Source of the DNA: JAKVAV01 sp047633195
GTDB taxonomy: Bacteria > Bacteroidota > Bacteroidia > Flavobacteriales_D > Cryomorphaceae
Reading direction: 5' to 3'
NCBI GenBank assembly: GCA_047633195.1
Contig: JBLIEU010000012.1
Location: forward strand, 1-64,000
Length of the DNA: 64,000 nucleotides
Part shown: piece by piece, positions 1-9,402 of the stretch
Numbering within the stretch: position 1 is the stretch's first letter
Layout: each line of letters starts with the position of its first letter
Program-made: the position numbers and the translations under genes
The notes under the pieces: model-generated
Told to the model about the DNA's origin: nothing
Databases searched by the model: none
Seen by the model: only the letters and a program-made list of their open reading frames with translations

Positions 1-426
1 TCCTTTCTTGACAGGAATGCTGAAATGGCCTTCATCAAACTCAACCATTCCTTCCAGTCCATAACGATCATCACGTTGCGCCATGGCCGCTCTGATCTTG
101 TGCTTCATACCCCACACGGGTATGTAATTTTCATCCCCAACGGTCTGCGCATCTCATGAGCTGAGATGGCTTTTCGAGTCATCATCATCAGCGCCATTGG
201 TACCATATCCTTACAGGCAATTTGCTGTCATGCATACCGTGCCACTACAAATCATTGTTCTAAACTTGCAGCCATTGCAATGCCATTCGAACCGCTTTTC
301 CAGAAAGTTCAAGTTCGAACCGCCATACTTTTTGCAGCGCATGCCTTCTTTTTCTCTTCGTTCTTTTATGTCCATTTTACAGCTGAGCTCATCAGGAACT
401 CGCTCGTTGAATTGATATATTTGCAT
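1..426 (-). pseudogene. IS1595 (ISXO2-like) transposase remnant, frameshifted
   Basis: Reading the minus strand from an ATG at 426, the first 60 or so codons give an IS1595-type N-terminal zinc ribbon: a PDELSC start, then a MRCKKYGG knuckle, then EWHCNGCKFRT and SGTV. The frame then breaks. Continuing needs a shift to read MHDSKLPVRIWYQW, another to read TRKAISAHEMRRPLG, and a third to read VWGMKHKIRAAMAQRDD and LEGMVEFDEGHFS, which is the start of the DDE catalytic domain with its first acidic residue. The sequence runs off the left edge, so the rest of the catalytic domain is not visible. At least three frame changes in about 400 bases make this a dead copy. No terminal inverted repeat could be identified. 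Family assignment is by motif recall. Confidence 0.75.
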
Positions 427-456
427 ATCAATTTAGATTTGACTACGAATCAATAA

Positions 457-795
457 GTTTTGATCGAAAACTATTTACGTTGTGTATACAGACTGTATAA
501 CATAAAATAAAAGATAAAGATTTCGGCTCTGTGTTAATCCGAAAAGTTAGCGTCTTTTTATGCGCTACGTTTCATACACAAGACCGTTATGGGCAATTGA
601 AAGGCGGGAAAAATATTCCCAATAATGATGATTCTTGGCTTTGGTCTAAATGGACTTTGGTATTGGATAAAATTCACCATAAAAGTTAACGGATATCCTG
701 TTATTTGATTTTGGAGTCACTTTCGAGAGATTCCAAATATATATTGACTCGCTAAAGAGGCTGACGAACTAAATATAAAAAGAAAATACTATTCA
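457..795. other. AT-rich stretch without a recognisable gene
   Basis: No open frame here resembles a protein. The sequence is AT-rich and lies between the transposase remnant and a doubtful 61-codon frame. An 8-base CGTTATGG at 585-592 recurs in inverted orientation at 1096-1103; this may be chance. Confidence 0.4.
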
Positions 796-981
796 ATGGC
801 AACAGGATTAACCCTAGGAATAATCGCTTTGCCACCTATGTTTTTTGCACTTGTTCCTTCAATTATGCACTATGACCCTTGCGAATATGAAAGTAGTTTT
901 AGACAAACAGAATGCAACGTGTCGATTACTAAAAGGTATAATGACACTCCAAATTGTAATTATGAAACTGTTGAGATTTAA
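796..981 (+). CDS. doubtful small hypothetical protein
   Basis: A 61-codon frame opens with ATG and begins with a hydrophobic stretch (about residues 3-25, rich in L, I, F, P and A) that could be a membrane segment or signal anchor. A polar tail with three cysteines follows. I recognise no family. It lies in the scrambled left edge, with decayed sequence on both sides, and it could be a chance frame or a fragment of a larger lost gene. Nothing in the context suggests a function. Confidence 0.25.
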   Translation: MATGLTLGIIALPPMFFALVPSIMHYDPCEYESSFRQTECNVSITKRYNDTPNCNYETVEI

Positions 982-1311
982 AACCAATTAGAGACAAAGA
1001 ATATTCAATGTTGGGTATTTTTTGACTTTGGATGCGAAAATGAAAAGCCAAACAGAACACTGTTTCAAAATGCATTAAAACGTACTTTACACTAACCATA
1101 ACGCGCATCAGGAATACTTGCTCCACTAGATTTTCAGCCCTGCGGCATCTACCACCCAATTGCTCTGACCAGTCAAGGGTACAAATCCAGGCCTCATTTC
1201 TTCGAAAATCTTTTACCTTGCTACCGAGCATTAGCCAAATACCGCACGAGCAATAAACGCACCTTTCTAATCGGCATACTTGGAGTCAGTCTATTTGTTC
1301 TTTCTTCCATT
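982..1311. other. region upstream of the DUF998 gene; reading frame open from 1102 but without a start codon
   Basis: From 1102 to 1311 the frame of the downstream DUF998 gene is open. Its last 20 codons before 1312 encode a hydrophobic segment (RTFLIGILGVSLFVLSSIVG) typical of the first membrane helix of that family. No ATG, GTG or TTG lies in this open part, and an in-frame TAA sits at 1099-1101. The natural 5' end may have been lost by rearrangement near 1100, or a non-standard start is used. Confidence 0.45.
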
Positions 1312-1890
1312 GTGGGCGGCCTGCTCATTGAAGGCTATAGCATAACAGGTCAATACATCAGTGAGTCCTATGCCGTAGACACAGAACATGGAGTAGCATT
1401 GCGCACCTTTGGGTATATCCCAAGTGGCATACTACTCACCATTTTTGGTTTTCTTGGAGCCAAACATTTTCAGCTGTCAGTGCTCACCAAAGTCGGATTT
1501 TATGGCCTCTCCCTATTTTACGTTTTAGGTACGGTGGCAGTTGGGGTATTTCCTTTCGACAGTGGATGCAACAAAGAATTTATTGACCCGAGCATTTCTC
1601 AGGTCATTCATAATCTAGCAGGTTTTTTGACCTATGTAATCGTTCCGATTAGCATTGTCTTGATAGGCATTGGCTTAAAGCAATTGCCTAATTGGACTAG
1701 ACTATCCATGCAAGCAATCGCCTATGGAATCGTATGCATTCTGTTTGTCTTTTTGGTGTTGTTTTTTTTTGACACAAACTCAGTATACCTGGGCTTACGC
1801 CAGCGAATGGTAGAGGCGGTATTTATAGCTTGGATCACAACCTGTGCTATTGAAATAAAAAACAAAGTGCCAGCAGGTACAAAGGAATAA
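1312..1890 (+). CDS. DUF998 family multi-pass membrane protein (start uncertain)
   Basis: The 192-residue frame from a GTG codon has about five hydrophobic helices. It matches the DUF998 pattern: a YSITGQYISE segment after helix 1, GYIPSGILLTIFGFLGA, then a cysteine-containing loop (FPFDSGC) and HNLAGFLTYVI. DUF998 proteins are small integral membrane proteins of unknown biochemical role. The GTG at 1312 falls at the end of what should be the first membrane helix, so the true protein probably starts upstream, but no start codon is available there. The gene may therefore be 5'-truncated and non-functional. It is convergent with the MscS-type gene, with 35 bases between the ends. Confidence 0.6.
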   Translation: MGGLLIEGYSITGQYISESYAVDTEHGVALRTFGYIPSGILLTIFGFLGAKHFQLSVLTKVGFYGLSLFYVLGTVAVGVFPFDSGCNKEFIDPSISQVIHNLAGFLTYVIVPISIVLIGIGLKQLPNWTRLSMQAIAYGIVCILFVFLVLFFFDTNSVYLGLRQRMVEAVFIAWITTCAIEIKNKVPAGTKE

Positions 1891-1925
1891 CAAGATGAAG
1901 CCACTTATGGCTTGGCGGCGCTTCT

Positions 1926-3527
1926 TTACTCCCCCTTCTTTTTCACTCCCTCGCGCTCCTTTGGCGGAAACGCCAATCCATTGCCATCTCTCTCGGCTCT
2001 ATAATGCGGTGAGAGGATCTCTATTTTCTCTTCGGCAAAAACGTCTTGGATGTGCCCGTAGAGTTCGCTGTAAATCTTAGCGGCTTTATCAGCCTCCTCG
2101 GTGTAGCAGTTGATTTGGTAACTCACGTAGAAATCGTCCAAGCTAGTTTGCAGCACAAAGGGTTTGGGTTCCTTGCGCAGCTTATCCGTTCTATCGGCTG
2201 CATCGGTCAGCATGGTGTGCACCTTGCGCCAAGGCACATCGTAGCCTATGGTCACCGAAGTGTTGAGGATCAATCCCTCTTCATTGGTATTGGTGGAGTA
2301 GTTGTAGGTATTGCCGCTAAGGATAGAGGCATTGGGAATGGTGACATCCTCGTTTTTGATGGTGCGCAGTCGGGTGACCAGCAGCGTTTTTTCAATCACG
2401 TCGCCTTGGGCATCGCCTATTTTTACGCGGTCGCCTATTTTGAAAGGGCGCATGTAGGTAATGACCAATCCCGCTATGATGTTTCCAATGGCCGAGCTAG
2501 AGCCCAGCGATATCAACAGACCTATAAAGACGCTTACCCCTTTGAACACGTCGGAACCGCTACCGGGTATCAGCGGGAAAACCGCCACGAAGGCAAAGAT
2601 GATCACCAGAAACTTAAAGAGGTTGTACGTTGGTTTGGCCCATTCGGGGTAAAAGCCACTGAGCACGAGGCTGCCTTTTTCAACTTCGCCCGAGAGGTAG
2701 CGCAAAAACCTGATAATGCTTCGCGCAATGAGCACAATCACGATGATGGCAATAAACTCAGGTATGTAACTGATCATTGCGCTCACAAAAGATTTTAGCG
2801 GCTCGAGTACATATCCAATCAGCGTTCGGGCTATGCCCTCGGTACTAGGGAAAATGCTAAAGCCAAGAGGCAGCAGAGCATAAACCAAGATGATGAGAAA
2901 GACCCACTTGACAAACCGCAGCACTAACCGTATGATATCAGCCAGCCGCGACATCGTAAAGAAGCGATTGCGGGCATTGGTGTAGCCCTTAATCTTTTGT
3001 TGGATCATTTTGTAAATCCACAGGTTTCCTTTCGAGATTCCTTTGTTCAGTAATTTGACGATCAAGAAAAATGAAAGGACAAGAGCGACCAGCAGGCCTA
3101 TGCGCTTGGCAATATCTGCAATGGAGTCTACGCCCAGTCTACTGATGGCGTGGCTTTTAATCTGACCGATTATTTCTGCAGCAAGGTCTTCTTGGTTTAA
3201 GCCCTTGCCAATGGTGTCGGCAGGGAAAATGGAAAATGCAGCTTCGCCATTGTAGGTGATTACTATTTCCTCTTTCATTCTGAAGGAATCGAAGGAATCA
3301 AACGAGGCATTTTCCGTCGAGATGATTTTTTCTAAGCCCTCGGTTACAGCCTGCGCTCTAGCCTCTGCTGATTTAAACTTGCCTACAGCAGTCAGCTCAA
3401 AGAGCACTTCGCCTTCGTGCACGATGGGGTAGGAGCTGAGGCCACTCAGGGTAGAAAGGGAATCCTGTCCCAGTAGGGTCAAGCCAAAGGCCACCATGGT
3501 GACCAAGCAAACGAATAGCTTTTTCAA
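1926..3527 (-). CDS. MscS-type mechanosensitive ion channel
   Basis: Inner-membrane channel of the MscS superfamily, expected to open under membrane tension and release small solutes. Several transmembrane helices occupy the middle of the protein. They are followed by the pore-helix region (GLLISLGSSSAIGNIIAG) and the conserved beta domain (PFKIGDRVKIGDAQGDV, then IPNASIL), with a cytoplasmic alpha/beta domain at the C terminus. An N-terminal extracytoplasmic part of roughly 130 residues precedes the first helices. The frame is open to an ATG at 3662, but the extra 45 residues are arginine-rich and unlike a signal sequence. The TTG at 3525-3527 gives a clean signal peptide (MKKLFVCLVTMVAFGLTLLGQ), so I chose it. 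It forms a same-strand pair with the stress protein upstream. Confidence 0.85.
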   Translation of the reverse strand: MKKLFVCLVTMVAFGLTLLGQDSLSTLSGLSSYPIVHEGEVLFELTAVGKFKSAEARAQAVTEGLEKIISTENASFDSFDSFRMKEEIVITYNGEAAFSIFPADTIGKGLNQEDLAAEIIGQIKSHAISRLGVDSIADIAKRIGLLVALVLSFFLIVKLLNKGISKGNLWIYKMIQQKIKGYTNARNRFFTMSRLADIIRLVLRFVKWVFLIILVYALLPLGFSIFPSTEGIARTLIGYVLEPLKSFVSAMISYIPEFIAIIVIVLIARSIIRFLRYLSGEVEKGSLVLSGFYPEWAKPTYNLFKFLVIIFAFVAVFPLIPGSGSDVFKGVSVFIGLLISLGSSSAIGNIIAGLVITYMRPFKIGDRVKIGDAQGDVIEKTLLVTRLRTIKNEDVTIPNASILSGNTYNYSTNTNEEGLILNTSVTIGYDVPWRKVHTMLTDAADRTDKLRKEPKPFVLQTSLDDFYVSYQINCYTEEADKAAKIYSELYGHIQDVFAEEKIEILSPHYRAERDGNGLAFPPKEREGVKKKGE

Positions 3528-3736
3528 AGTCGGGGGTTGTATGGATACTCTGCTCAATGTACTGTTTTTCAGAAAGGTTTGGTTTAATTGTCGCCTACGC
3601 AAAATGCGGCGATTTTGAATGAGAAGGATTGACAGCCAGGCCCGCGCAGGTTTAAAAACCAAGAATTCCGTCTTAGGCAGATGACTTTTTTGAAACAGGT
3701 GGACGTGTGACAGCGGACTTTATAGACAGTCGCTAC

Positions 3737-4555
3737 CTACATTGTGATAAAGGTATATTGGCCTTTTACTCTACCTACATCTTTGGCACTAAGGATGAGC
3801 ACAGGTACTTGAAGCGCATTGGTGATTAACTCTTGCGAGAATCGGTCAAACTGGGGCAATATACTTTCCGAAAAGTGCGCTACAGCAAACAAGTCTGCAC
3901 CGTGCTGCTCGCCATAATCGTTGACTTCATCTGCAAACGATTTCTTTCCTGGAAGGTTGACTACGGTATGTTTTACTTTTTCCTTATTCAAGTAGTTGTT
4001 CGCATGTGCCACATTGATCTTCATCTTTTTCAGCAACCATTCATCCGTTTCGGGCTGGTGAACGATATGAATCTCTGCGTCAAATCGTTTGGCGGCATTG
4101 GCTGCAAATTGCACTATTTGTAAGCTCTCCTTGGTTAGGTTTACTGGCATGACAATTCGCTTGATGGTATCTGCAGGTCCTTTGGACTGTGTAACCAGAA
4201 AGGGCAAGTCGCCGCTGGTGATTACCTTAATGGCATTAGAGCCCAGTATCTTTTGAAGTCCTTTCTCTCCGTGCGTGCCCATGACCAGCATTTGGAAATC
4301 GCCCTCAGCACCCTCTCGAGCGATGTCTTTAAATATGTCGCCGACTATCACCTTGGTGTTGATTAGCGGTCTATCTTCTTCCGCTATGAGCTTCAATAAC
4401 TCTTTGAAGTTATGCTCGGCGTCAGCTCTTTTGCTTTCCTTTTCGACAATATGAAGAAGCTCTATTTTGGCATCGGCCAATTTTGAGAAATATAGCGCGT
4501 GATCTAAAGCGGTGCGGGTGATCGGAGTAAAATCGTATGGGACTAGAATTTTCAT
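3737..4555 (-). CDS. universal stress protein, two tandem UspA domains
   Basis: Soluble protein of 272 residues with two Usp folds, about residues 1-140 and 140-272. The first half has the ATP-binding signature G-x2-G-x9-G-S-N (residues about 93-107, GTHGEKG then ILGSN), which suggests nucleotide binding. The second half has no equivalent signature that I can see. Tandem Usp proteins are stress-induced in many bacteria, and partners are rarely known. The start at 4555 gives MKILVPYDFT, the usual beta-1 strand. The MscS-type channel follows 74 bases beyond its 3' end (or 209 bases if the channel starts at 3527), so co-transcription and a shared envelope or osmotic stress role are possible but inferred. 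Confidence 0.85.
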   Translation of the reverse strand: MKILVPYDFTPITRTALDHALYFSKLADAKIELLHIVEKESKRADAEHNFKELLKLIAEEDRPLINTKVIVGDIFKDIAREGAEGDFQMLVMGTHGEKGLQKILGSNAIKVITSGDLPFLVTQSKGPADTIKRIVMPVNLTKESLQIVQFAANAAKRFDAEIHIVHQPETDEWLLKKMKINVAHANNYLNKEKVKHTVVNLPGKKSFADEVNDYGEQHGADLFAVAHFSESILPQFDRFSQELITNALQVPVLILSAKDVGRVKGQYTFITM

Positions 4556-4775
4556 TTTTTCTCTTTCTGAGGCCTAAATCTAATGCAATTGTGAAAATAA
4601 ATTTGGATTACGAGTGAATATTCATCTGAGTCTGTTAGGGATTTAGCCCTCCTCATTTGTACTATATATTTCAGAATAAAAGCATTGTTGTTTGTTTCAG
4701 TGCACTGGTGTTGAGTTTAAAAGGGCCAAAATGGTCAAGCCTGATTTCTTATTTTTAATAGGCCACTTTTGTAAT

Positions 4776-6926
4776 ATGAAAGCATTTGTTTCAATTCTCA
4801 TGATGCTCCTCTGTTTCGGAGAACTGTAAGCGCAAATAGAGTTTGCCGATAAAGCGGATGACTATGGATTTGAGTTCCGAGGCAGATCATACGGATCTTC
4901 CTGGGGAGATATCAATGACGACGGCTCGTATGAGATTTTTATGTCTTGTCATTACAATGTATCGGAGCCATATTTCACCAATGACTTTCCCAGGCTTTTT
5001 CTAAATTCGACCTGCGAGAGCTTATCCCAAGACTTTTATAGTTTCGACACCAATGAGATGGCCGACCTTCATGGGGCTGTATTCTTTGATTATGATGGTG
5101 ATGATCTTTTGGTTACGTCAGGAGGCTCTTACCACAACCTGTTTTTCGAGAATGATGGTCAGTCTAATTTTACGGACTCATCCGTCGAGCAAGGAATTGA
5201 TCTATTAGGTGGGAGAGGAAGACAAATGACCTGTTTCGATATCAACAATGATGGCCTTACCGATTTGCTGTTCAATAATGAACAGTCGAACGAAGTACAG
5301 TTGGAGTCGCAAATACGGGTAAAGAATTTCGGAGCTGGATACAACTTAGGCAATCAATTTGGCTGGGAAGAAGATCATAGCGAGGCGACTCAGATCACCG
5401 ATTTAGATGGCGATGGCTCCATCGATCTTTTGGTGTCAAACAGAACATCCATTAAAGTATTGTCGCGGGCTGATCAGGAGGACTTTATTGAAGTCATGTA
5501 CACGCCTATGGCAAACGTGAGAGACGTAGAATGTGCTGATTTCAACAATGACTTACTCCCAGATATATTCATTGCAAGAGAATCCGTTGGGTCTACTTCA
5601 ATAGAGATGTTTAACGAGAACGCGATTCACAGCACACATCGGATGCTGCTGGCTAGCTCTCAAACGGGATTTACATTTGAAACGGGCGGAGGACTTTCTA
5701 TTAGGATTTATCCTTTGACCAATTTTCCCTATATCGTTCACTTGGGTAGCGATTTTGTCTCTCCCGAGTTCTCTATGAATGACTTGGATCCGATTGTCTT
5801 GAACCCCGATGCTCCCATAGCTCAAGGTTATCAAGATCCCAATCCCGATTTGCCTGGCGTACATGTATACATCGGTGAAATCAGCGAGAACAATTGGAAG
5901 TTCGAAGTAGTGAGCAGCGCCTTCAATGGTAGAATTAGTCTCGATGTGGTAGGCAATGATCCCATTCTAAACCTCATTTCTGAAGGTGTTCCTGAGGTGA
6001 GCGATAACATTACAAATATCTTGCTGATCAATCAAGGAGACTTCAATTTCGTTGAATACGACCAATCAATTTTTGAGGCATTGGACAATACCAATAGTGT
6101 AACGGTAGGCGACTATGACAATGACGGAGATATCGACTTGTATACCGTCGTATCAAATGCATCAGTGAATTCGTCCAATGTGGTTTATGAGAATGAAGGG
6201 GATGGATTGTTTTCTATTGAAACGGATGGTTGGAATACTTTAGGACGCGTTCCTGGCATAGGAGAGTCCGCCACAACGGGAGATATAAATAACGATGGCT
6301 ATCTGGACCTTTTTGTGGCCAATGGTGCTTCTCGCCACTTTCTCGATAACGCCAAGCATGTATTGTATGTGAACCAAACGTCGAACGACAACAATGAGGT
6401 GATGTTCGATTTGGAAGGCGATTCCAGTAATATCGATGGTTTTGGAGCGAAGGTTTATGTGACCGTAAACGGCACAACTCAGCTTAGAGAAATGGCTGGA
6501 GGAATCCACGGCATTTGTCAGGATGATCCGCGTCTCCATTTTGGACTTGGGTCGAACGAGACTATTGAGAGTGTTCAAATCCAGTGGCCAAGTGGGCTGA
6601 TCGATGAATACCAAAATTTGGAAATCAATCAGATTCACACGCTTTTTGAAGGCGATAGCCCACTCTCATCTACTGAGATTAATTTGTACGTTTCATCGCT
6701 CTATCCCAATCCTTCAAACGGTAACCGATTCATACTGGAGTTGCACAATGATGACGCCTACATAATTCGCGTAAATGACATTACTGGACGATTGCTTCAT
6801 TCCGATAAGTTCAGTGGCAATCGATATGCAGGCTACTTGCCTGATCTAAACTGTGGTGTTTACATTATTGAGTTGCGTTCCCTTTCGGGAAATCCTCTTC
6901 AGACTATTACTTGGGTAAAGAATTAG
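4776..6926 (+). pseudogene. FG-GAP/VCBS repeat protein with ASPIC/UnbV and T9SS sorting domain, interrupted by an in-frame stop
   Basis: ATG at 4776 begins a signal peptide (MKAFVSILMMLLCFGEL). Codon 18 is TAA (4827-4829), and the same frame continues with AQIEFADKADDYGFEF and stays open to 6926. Without the stop this would be a classic secreted protein of about 716 residues. It has repeated calcium-binding-like DxDxDG motifs of FG-GAP/VCBS repeats (for example DYDNDGDIDL, DINNDGYLDLF), an ASPIC/UnbV domain (DGFGAKVYV, LHFGLGSNE, IQWPSGLIDEY) and a C-terminal type IX sorting domain (SLYPNPSNG to the end). A restart at ATG 4941 would make a protein of 661 residues without a signal peptide, which could not be exported. 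One base change (CAA or CAG to TAA) explains the break; a sequencing error is also possible. Confidence 0.8.
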
Positions 6927-7091
6927 ATTTCAAAGAATCAAGTTCGGGATCAGGAACTTATACCTTACGAGCACAACTTTCCTCGAATTGGTTTCTATTG
7001 TGATCGTTATGCCGCTATCGCTCTGCGTAAAAAAGTGTAAACGAATTGTAAAAGTGCAGCTTTCACCAATCATTGAATGTAAATTGCAGTC

Positions 7092-7946
7092 ATGAAGAAG
7101 ATGCGTTCTATTCGAACATTCTTGATTCTATTGGTATCCTTTTCGGTATTGGCGTCGACTGTTTCTGGCTCTGATGATGAGTTTAGCAATAAGGTCAATT
7201 TGGCTCTCCGGCAAACGGGAGATGCATTGCTACTTCATGAGGGAGACTCAACTTCTGTGGTTCCTCCCATCGCACAAAACGGTGCCAATGAGTACGTGCT
7301 CGAAATGAATGATGGTTTTAATTACAAAGAGCTGCCCTATTTTTTGAAAAGGGCACTTAAAGATTACGGCATCGATCAGCCTTATCAGCTGATGGTGCGC
7401 TCTTGCGAAACTGGCGCTTTGGTTTTGGGATTCAACCGAGCTGCGATAGAAAGAGATTCTGTGGCCTGCAGAGATCGCAGTCAGGACATTCATTGTGCGA
7501 TGATTCATATCCAGTTTAGCCCTCAAGAATCGAAAGAGGAGAAGAGCTTTGCAGGTCTTGCGTGGCTTCTCATCCCAGTGGCGGGCTTAGGTGGTATCTT
7601 CCTTTTCAGGAAAAAGGAAACCCATCTTCAGGATGAAGTCCTTGAAGAAGGAATGAAATTGGGGAACTATCGTTTTAACTCGAAGAATCAAAAGCTTGCT
7701 ATTGGCGATCAAGAGTTTGACCTCACCTTTCGGGAAAGCAAATTGCTTAACCATTTTGCTGTTCATGCCAATGAAGTATTGAATCGCGACGATATCATGG
7801 CTGCTGTTTGGGAAGACGAGGGTATTGTGGTAGGACGAAGCTTGGATGTGTTTATTTCAAGACTTCGCAAAATTTTGAAAGCCGATTCGTCGGTTTCTAT
7901 TAAGACTGTTCATGGAGTTGGCTACCGGTTAGAGATTCAGAATTGA
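7092..7946 (+). CDS. membrane-anchored winged-helix transcriptional regulator with periplasmic domain
   Basis: 284 residues. An N-terminal signal sequence (residues 1-26) is followed by an extracytoplasmic domain (about 27-150) with three cysteines at about 105, 126 and 135. A single membrane helix lies at about 153-173, followed by a basic stop-transfer segment. The C-terminal domain (about 188-282) is OmpR/PhoB-type, with FDLTFRESKLL, the recognition-helix region VGRSLDVFISRLRKIL, and the wing ending in KTVHGVGYRL. This places the DNA-binding domain in the cytoplasm and a sensor outside the inner membrane, a one-component ToxR-like design with reversed domain order. It has no receiver domain. 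The probable lipoprotein gene follows 33 bases downstream, so that gene is a likely partner or target. Confidence 0.8.
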   Translation: MKKMRSIRTFLILLVSFSVLASTVSGSDDEFSNKVNLALRQTGDALLLHEGDSTSVVPPIAQNGANEYVLEMNDGFNYKELPYFLKRALKDYGIDQPYQLMVRSCETGALVLGFNRAAIERDSVACRDRSQDIHCAMIHIQFSPQESKEEKSFAGLAWLLIPVAGLGGIFLFRKKETHLQDEVLEEGMKLGNYRFNSKNQKLAIGDQEFDLTFRESKLLNHFAVHANEVLNRDDIMAAVWEDEGIVVGRSLDVFISRLRKILKADSSVSIKTVHGVGYRLEIQN

Positions 7947-7979
7947 TCTTACCTTTGTTGGTTTTGGAATAAAAATACC

Positions 7980-9335
7980 ATGACAGATTTCAGAGGCGCT
8001 ACCCATTTCGATCGTCTAGTTTATCCTCCTTTTTTCTCATTTTTGCTTCTACTCTCATTAGTGCGCTGCGATTCGCCGCAAGCCAATATTAATGGTAAAT
8101 TAGAAAAGGAGAAACAAGACTACTCTATCGCAATCACTAATCTTAGCGATGAAGAATACCCCGACAATCCGGATATTGGTTTCAGGTCGATAAACTACCA
8201 AAACGACTATTTCTTTAGCGGTCTCTTGGTTAAGGCAAATGATGAAGACAAGTTTCTAGTTGATTTGGAATTCAATGGGAGCGATGGGGACATCATTCAT
8301 TTTCACGATCTCGATATTTCAGAATTCATACCTACCATTCCCGAAGGAGTGAAGAAAGATGATTACTTGAGTTACCTCTCGTGCATCAATCAAGAGTGGA
8401 ACAGAAATCAAGTTAGGTTTTTGTCTGAGCAGTTTGAGTCCAATAATTCCGAGATCGTTCGGGTCGATATCGCTCGCAATTGCCTGAACGCTTACTTGTG
8501 GGAAATCATCGTTTACATAAATGAGGAGGGAAGTACCTTGCCCTACGCTCACGGTTGGTTTGACTTTCCACCCGGACTTTATGCCAATCTTTTTGAAGAA
8601 AAGAATGACATACCCTTTGATGAATTCCAGAAACCGATGGAAGATTGGGTGGACCCCGAAAATAAAAAAATCGACTTGAAGCTGTTGCGCTCCGTTCTGG
8701 ATTCATTGGAAATAAAGCCGACTGATCGTAGCGACGAAATGTATCCCATAGCTGGAGCTAGAGAGAAGAAGTTAGGAGAGATTATTTATCCAACGAGCTT
8801 TTCATCCATGCGTGATCTTCAAACCGACTCTGCCTTGTTCGCCACTTTTACGCCGCCAGGATATTACAATAAAGCCGATCCTCGGAAAACAGAACTGGGA
8901 CGTTTTTATCATCTCGAATCTTCCATTTTGTCTGAGGTTAAAAGCAATATGAATGGCGACACGCTAATTGAGCTAATCCTTCATTTTAGGCACCAGGATG
9001 ATTCTACACTGACCACCTTGGTACTCGGAGGATTAGATTTTAATGATTTCCCTGCAATTACCGAAGAGGATGCCAATAGCGGATGGAAGAGTTCCATGGG
9101 TATAGGGAATCATCCCTTTTACGAATCGTACGATCAGCACATGTCATCACCTTCTGCCCAGAGTCCATATTACGCCATACTTCTTGACGAAGAGGGTAAG
9201 TGGCTGGATAGCCATCAGGTCGGCATCGACGGGCCTATTTTTCACTTCTCAGATGAGGAAAGAACACATCTCCATTTGTGGCTGCTGTCATTCGAACGCC
9301 ATGCATTAGTGGGGCATTATGAGTTTCACATTTAA
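7980..9335 (+). CDS. uncharacterised probable lipoprotein
   Basis: 451 residues, no family recognised. A hydrophobic stretch (FFSFLLLLSLVRCDS) ends in a cysteine at about residue 30, compatible with a lipoprotein signal although Arg at -1 is not ideal. The mature part is acidic, rich in Asp, Glu, Tyr and Trp, and has no membrane helix. Segments such as YAHGWFDFPPGLYANLF and ATFTPPGYYNKADPRKTELGR look like ordered beta-rich structure. It lies 33 bases after the membrane-anchored regulator and 67 bases before the first sulfatase, all on the same strand, so co-regulation with either is possible. The start could lie slightly downstream, since the first 13 residues are polar. Confidence 0.6.
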   Translation: MTDFRGATHFDRLVYPPFFSFLLLLSLVRCDSPQANINGKLEKEKQDYSIAITNLSDEEYPDNPDIGFRSINYQNDYFFSGLLVKANDEDKFLVDLEFNGSDGDIIHFHDLDISEFIPTIPEGVKKDDYLSYLSCINQEWNRNQVRFLSEQFESNNSEIVRVDIARNCLNAYLWEIIVYINEEGSTLPYAHGWFDFPPGLYANLFEEKNDIPFDEFQKPMEDWVDPENKKIDLKLLRSVLDSLEIKPTDRSDEMYPIAGAREKKLGEIIYPTSFSSMRDLQTDSALFATFTPPGYYNKADPRKTELGRFYHLESSILSEVKSNMNGDTLIELILHFRHQDDSTLTTLVLGGLDFNDFPAITEEDANSGWKSSMGIGNHPFYESYDQHMSSPSAQSPYYAILLDEEGKWLDSHQVGIDGPIFHFSDEERTHLHLWLLSFERHALVGHYEFHI

Positions 9336-9402
9336 TTTAGGCACAAAACATTGATAGGAAATTCCTATTTTGTCCTCCTTAATCATTTAAATCTATATTT
9401 TT

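Noticed and set aside
585..1103. Integron-type gene cassette
   Set aside because: The short inverted CGTTATGG words do not match an attC core well, and no integrase or further cassettes were seen.
2046..2798. Long plus-strand open frame (250 codons)
   Set aside because: It is antisense to the MscS-type gene, whose motifs are intact; the frame has no domain match.
4628..4634. A further GAGTCTG before a small AGGG/CCCT hairpin
   Set aside because: A 7-base word is expected several times by chance in this length, and no long arms accompany it.
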